Shown piece by piece: positions 7,074-7,856 of a stretch of DNA of 7,856 nucleotides. The number at the start of each line of letters is the position of its first letter. Positions within the stretch are counted from its first letter, which is position 1. The stretch is from contig JACMMM010000710.1 of assembly GCA_014379065.1 (NCBI GenBank), positions 1 through 7,856 on the forward strand, in the 5' to 3' direction. The position numbers and the translations under genes were made by a program. Below the pieces are notes generated by a model. It worked only from the letters and a program-made list of their open reading frames with translations. It had not been told where the DNA came from and ran no database searches. This DNA is from Saprospiraceae bacterium. GTDB taxonomy: Bacteria > Bacteroidota > Bacteroidia > Chitinophagales > Saprospiraceae.

Positions 7074-7856
7074 CTACCCCGCAACAAACCCGCTCGGGGT
7101 CGTGCCAAACCTTTCCTTGAAACAAGTAGAAAAATATTTGGCATTCTGGAACCCCGTGCGCCAGGCAATTTCCGAAATACTTCCCTCGCGTTGGGCCAGC
7201 ATATCCTTAGCACGATCAAGCCGATGATTGCGCACAAACTCTGTGAGGGACGTACCCGTCAGTGCGTTTATTTTTCGGTGCAGTTGAGAGCGGGAAATGA
7301 AAACAGAGCGGGCAAACGTATCTGCATCCATGTCTTCATTGTCTAGGTTGGCTTCCACTACTTGAATCAAGCGCTGGAGGAATTCGTTTTCTTGTAAAGG
7401 AAAAGCTGCCACGGCACTGATCGCCACGGTTTGGCTTTGGACGCTTTTTGAAAAATGCTCCTGTAGGCGCTTTCTCGAGAGGAGGAGATTTTCAATATAC
7501 GTTACCAGTTCATCCGCCCTGAAAGGTTTGGTCAAATACGCATCTGCTCCATGACGCAAGCCCTGAATTTTTGATTCTATAGCCGCTTTTGCGGTGAGCA
7601 GGATGAACGGAATGTGCGAGGTAGAAGGATTGCTTTTCAAGGCCTCCACTACTTCAAACCCGTTCTTTTTTGGCATCATCAAATCACTAATCACGAGATC
7701 TGGTATTAGTTCGAGCGCCATTTGGATACCTTCTTCGCCATCGGCTGCTTCGGCGATTCGGTATTCCGAAGGAAGAGAGGCCCGTAAAAATTGCCGCAAT
7801 TCGGTGTCATCTTCAATGAGCAGGAGCAAGGGGGAGGGTTGACTGTTGACTGTTGA
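7074..7856 (-). CDS. Response regulator receiver with AraC-type HTH, probably the end of a hybrid regulator (5' partial)
   Basis: The frame is open to the right edge; nine codons (STVNSQPSP) precede the first possible start, a TTG at 7829. Those codons read like the loose linker that joins kinase and receiver in HTCS proteins, so I take the gene to extend beyond the window rather than start at the TTG, but a stand-alone regulator is not excluded. Numbered from the TTG, residues 1-118 are a receiver: LLLIEDD with acidic E6-D8, phospho-acceptor D49 in VISDLMMP, T79 in ILLTAKA and K101 in LTKPF. Residues about 150-248 are an AraC-type DNA-binding domain with helices SRSQLHRKINALTG and ISEIAWRTGFQNAKYFSTCF. 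The stop is TAG at 7074-7076. It converges on the T9SS cluster, with 150 nt between its stop and that of the propeller gene. It is diverged from the regulator at 1-1389, so not a recent copy. Confidence 0.9.
   Translation of the reverse strand, partial: STVNSQPSPLLLLIEDDTELRQFLRASLPSEYRIAEAADGEEGIQMALELIPDLVISDLMMPKKNGFEVVEALKSNPSTSHIPFILLTAKAAIESKIQGLRHGADAYLTKPFRADELVTYIENLLLSRKRLQEHFSKSVQSQTVAISAVAAFPLQENEFLQRLIQVVEANLDNEDMDADTFARSVFISRSQLHRKINALTGTSLTEFVRNHRLDRAKDMLAQREGSISEIAWRTGFQNAKYFSTCFKERFGTTPSGFVAG
7839..7856. repeat. Heptanucleotide tandem repeat at the window edge
   Basis: The unit TTGACTG occurs twice, followed by TTGA, 2.6 copies in 18 nt, and it may continue past the edge. 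It falls in the presumed kinase-receiver linker of the minus-strand regulator, coding for STVNSQ. Seven is not a multiple of three, so loss or gain of a unit would change the frame. Confidence 0.7.

Noticed and set aside
1..7856. Defence or toxin-antitoxin system
   Set aside because: All substantial coding regions are accounted for by regulators and T9SS cargo; no nuclease, reverse transcriptase, toxin or antitoxin motifs are seen.

Overview
The window looks like chromosomal DNA of a Bacteroidota bacterium, probably of the Saprospira/Haliscomenobacter/Lewinella type. Three successive plus-strand genes combine a Sec signal peptide with a C-terminal type IX secretion (T9SS) type A sorting domain. 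Both flanks carry regulators of the Bacteroidota hybrid two-component style (histidine kinase, receiver, AraC helix-turn-helix). Start codons sit in AT-rich leaders without a clear Shine-Dalgarno sequence, as is usual in this phylum. The family-level placement is an inference from protein style only.

Layout. 1-1389 (+): C-terminal part of a hybrid sensor kinase/response regulator/AraC protein, cut by the left edge. 1403-1524: a 122-nt element with 37-nt, nearly perfect terminal inverted repeats, REPIN-like. 1525-1709: no gene seen, but a 21-nt tandem repeat. 1710-2109 (+): remnant of a secreted T9SS protein, with the N-terminal end joined out of frame to half of a sorting domain. It is followed by a strong terminator. 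2394-5277 (+): a large secreted right-handed beta-helix protein with a sorting domain, interrupted by one extra base in a run of eight T. A hairpin follows at 5293-5339. 5397-6923 (+): a secreted beta-propeller-like protein with a sorting domain. 6932-7009: a perfect palindrome, then a second terminator almost identical to the first. 7074-7856 (-): receiver plus AraC helix-turn-helix protein, cut by the right edge and probably the C-terminal end of a second hybrid regulator.

How the parts fit. The three inner genes would deliver proteins through Sec across the inner membrane and then through the T9SS to the cell surface or medium. The flanking regulators converge on this cluster and are of the kind that often control nearby surface-protein or polysaccharide-use genes, but no SusC/SusD pair or recognisable glycan enzyme lies in the window, so a regulatory link is only a guess. 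The most notable features are two disrupted secreted-protein genes side by side, one possibly switchable at a T8 tract, and several structured intergenic repeats. I found no convincing defence system, CRISPR array, RNA gene or complete mobile element.
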